Shown here piece after piece: positions 63,037-64,000 of a stretch of DNA of 64,000 nucleotides. How positions within the stretch are numbered: the stretch's first letter is position 1; each line of letters starts with the position of its first letter. The notes under the pieces are model-generated. The model ran no database searches and was not told the DNA's origin. It was given only the letters and a program-made list of their open reading frames with translations. Source of the DNA: Arcobacter ellisii (GTDB taxonomy: Bacteria > Campylobacterota > Campylobacteria > Campylobacterales > Arcobacteraceae). Position numbers and translations under genes: made by a program. Where the stretch lies: positions 744,001-808,000 of the forward strand of contig NZ_CP032097.1 of assembly GCF_003544915.1 (NCBI RefSeq), read 5' to 3'.

Positions 63037-64000
63037 ATGAGCATACTAACAAAATTTATTCTAAAGAAATATATATTTAATTTTTTTATTGTTTTAATAT
63101 CATTAGAACTATTTTTTGTAGGAATAGATTATTTACAAAATTTCAAAAATATACCAGAATCTGCAAATTTACAATTACTTTATATTTTATATAATAGTTT
63201 TTTTACTTTAACACTTGCTTTACCATTATCAATAGTTTTTGGTTGGGTAATTACTTTGGTGATTTTTATTAAAAACAATGAATTTGTTGCCTTTAATGCA
63301 CTTGGTGCTACACGAAATGAGATATTTATGCCAATAATTTTTATATCTACATTTTTATTAATCTCTTTAATTGCTTTACAAATGACACCTTTAGCATATT
63401 CTTATGAACAAAAAAGAAAAATTTTAAATAATGAATATTTTACAAGTACAAAAAGTGATATTTTTTTAAAATATAATGATTATTATGTATATTTTAAAAA
63501 GTTATTACCATTAGAAAAAAAAGCTGAAAATATTCATATTTTCAAAGTAAATAATAGTGATGTTGTTGAGACTATTATTGGTGAGAAAGCATATTTCCAA
63601 AATAATAAATGGTATGTTGTAGATGTTAAAATTATAAATAAACCAGAAAATATTAATGTTGATAATTCAAAATTAGATATTAGATATGAAAAATTTTTGC
63701 ATACACTTGATGGCTTTAAACCTAAAATTTTAGATAATGTTTATGAAAGTAAAACAGATTTTTCTATTTTTGATGCAGTTTCAGCTCTGATTTTATTAAA
63801 AGAACAAGGAATAAATACTCAAAAAATTAGAGGAGTGATTTATAATCAAATTATTATTCCATTTTTTGTACTTCCGATGATATTATTAGTGTATGCATAC
63901 GCTTCTTTAAATAGTAGATTTTTTAATTTAGGTAAATTTACGTCCCTTTCAATTTTTGGAACACTTATTGTTTGGGGATTTTTCTTTATGTTATTTAAAC
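63037..64000 (+). CDS. LptF/LptG-family permease, N-terminal part (cut by window end)
   Basis: Starts MSILTKFILKKYIFNFFIVL and runs open to the last base (321 codons). Three early hydrophobic helices, the FNALGATRNEIFMP loop typical of YjgP/YjgQ (LptF/G) and a periplasmic jellyroll-like segment follow. The family extracts lipopolysaccharide from the inner membrane with LptB and LptC. Whether it is LptF or LptG is not decided. Confidence 0.85.
   Translation, partial: MSILTKFILKKYIFNFFIVLISLELFFVGIDYLQNFKNIPESANLQLLYILYNSFFTLTLALPLSIVFGWVITLVIFIKNNEFVAFNALGATRNEIFMPIIFISTFLLISLIALQMTPLAYSYEQKRKILNNEYFTSTKSDIFLKYNDYYVYFKKLLPLEKKAENIHIFKVNNSDVVETIIGEKAYFQNNKWYVVDVKIINKPENINVDNSKLDIRYEKFLHTLDGFKPKILDNVYESKTDFSIFDAVSALILLKEQGINTQKIRGVIYNQIIIPFFVLPMILLVYAYASLNSRFFNLGKFTSLSIFGTLIVWGFFFMLFK

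Overview
The window is AT-rich chromosomal DNA of a Campylobacterota bacterium, most like Arcobacteraceae (Arcobacter/Aliarcobacter). This rests on base composition and codon use, the NIF-type NifS/NifU pair, CheV, a two-subunit-type biotin carboxylase and many c-di-GMP proteins. I see no rRNA, tRNA or CRISPR array. Species was not determined.

Layout. 1-5515: end of selO, a DMT permease, a GAF-PAS-GGDEF-EAL protein, a small membrane protein and a biotin carboxylase. 5664-17445: thirteen leftward genes forming a light/oxidative-stress and lipid-modification island: SDR, MFS carrier, two lipocalins, FAD amine-oxidase-like protein, DUF1365, Cfa-like methyltransferase, DUF3833 lipoprotein, an EAL protein, a cryptochrome/photolyase without the usual Fe-S cysteines, and a radical-SAM/TIGR03915 DNA-repair pair. 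17576-25380: a leftward SUF operon (sufB-C-D-S-E and a SufT-like gene) facing rightward nifS-nifU. The two promoters share a TTTATCCTATTT motif inside inverted repeats. 25517-28355: a META-domain lipoprotein and an SF1 helicase.

28367-41799 is a compact integrated element of about 13.4 kb and the most unusual part of the window. It has a tyrosine integrase with an excisionase-like partner, a CI-like repressor diverging from a CII/CP76-like regulator, a rolling-circle Rep, a probable ssDNA-binding protein, a T4-type lysozyme with a holin-like protein, a block of unrecognised presumed virion genes, and a spike with collagen-fibre-type modules. I find no terminase, portal, tail or Zot-type ATPase gene. 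Non-coding regions carry long nested hairpins, as expected of a replicon with an ssDNA stage. I infer a temperate, non-tailed, probably ssDNA or rolling-circle virus, possibly of an undescribed group. It also carries an exported TolA/TonB C-terminal-like protein next to the repressor, a candidate superinfection-exclusion factor.

41838-64000 is ordinary chromosome again: CBS and TSUP proteins, a diguanylate cyclase, a hemerythrin plus polytopic membrane protein, argH, cheV, tcdA-like, greA, an LpxH-like phosphoesterase, uvrB (apparently with an AUC start codon), nth, a glpD-like gene, a copper-type TonB receptor (OprC/NosA-like, CxxxM and HxM ligands present), an HD protein, rpiB, lepB, folD, rplY/ctc, pth and the start of an LptF/G permease.

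Names come from reading motifs by eye. No database search was run. Start codons were moved from the longest frame where a ribosome-binding site (RBS) supported it.
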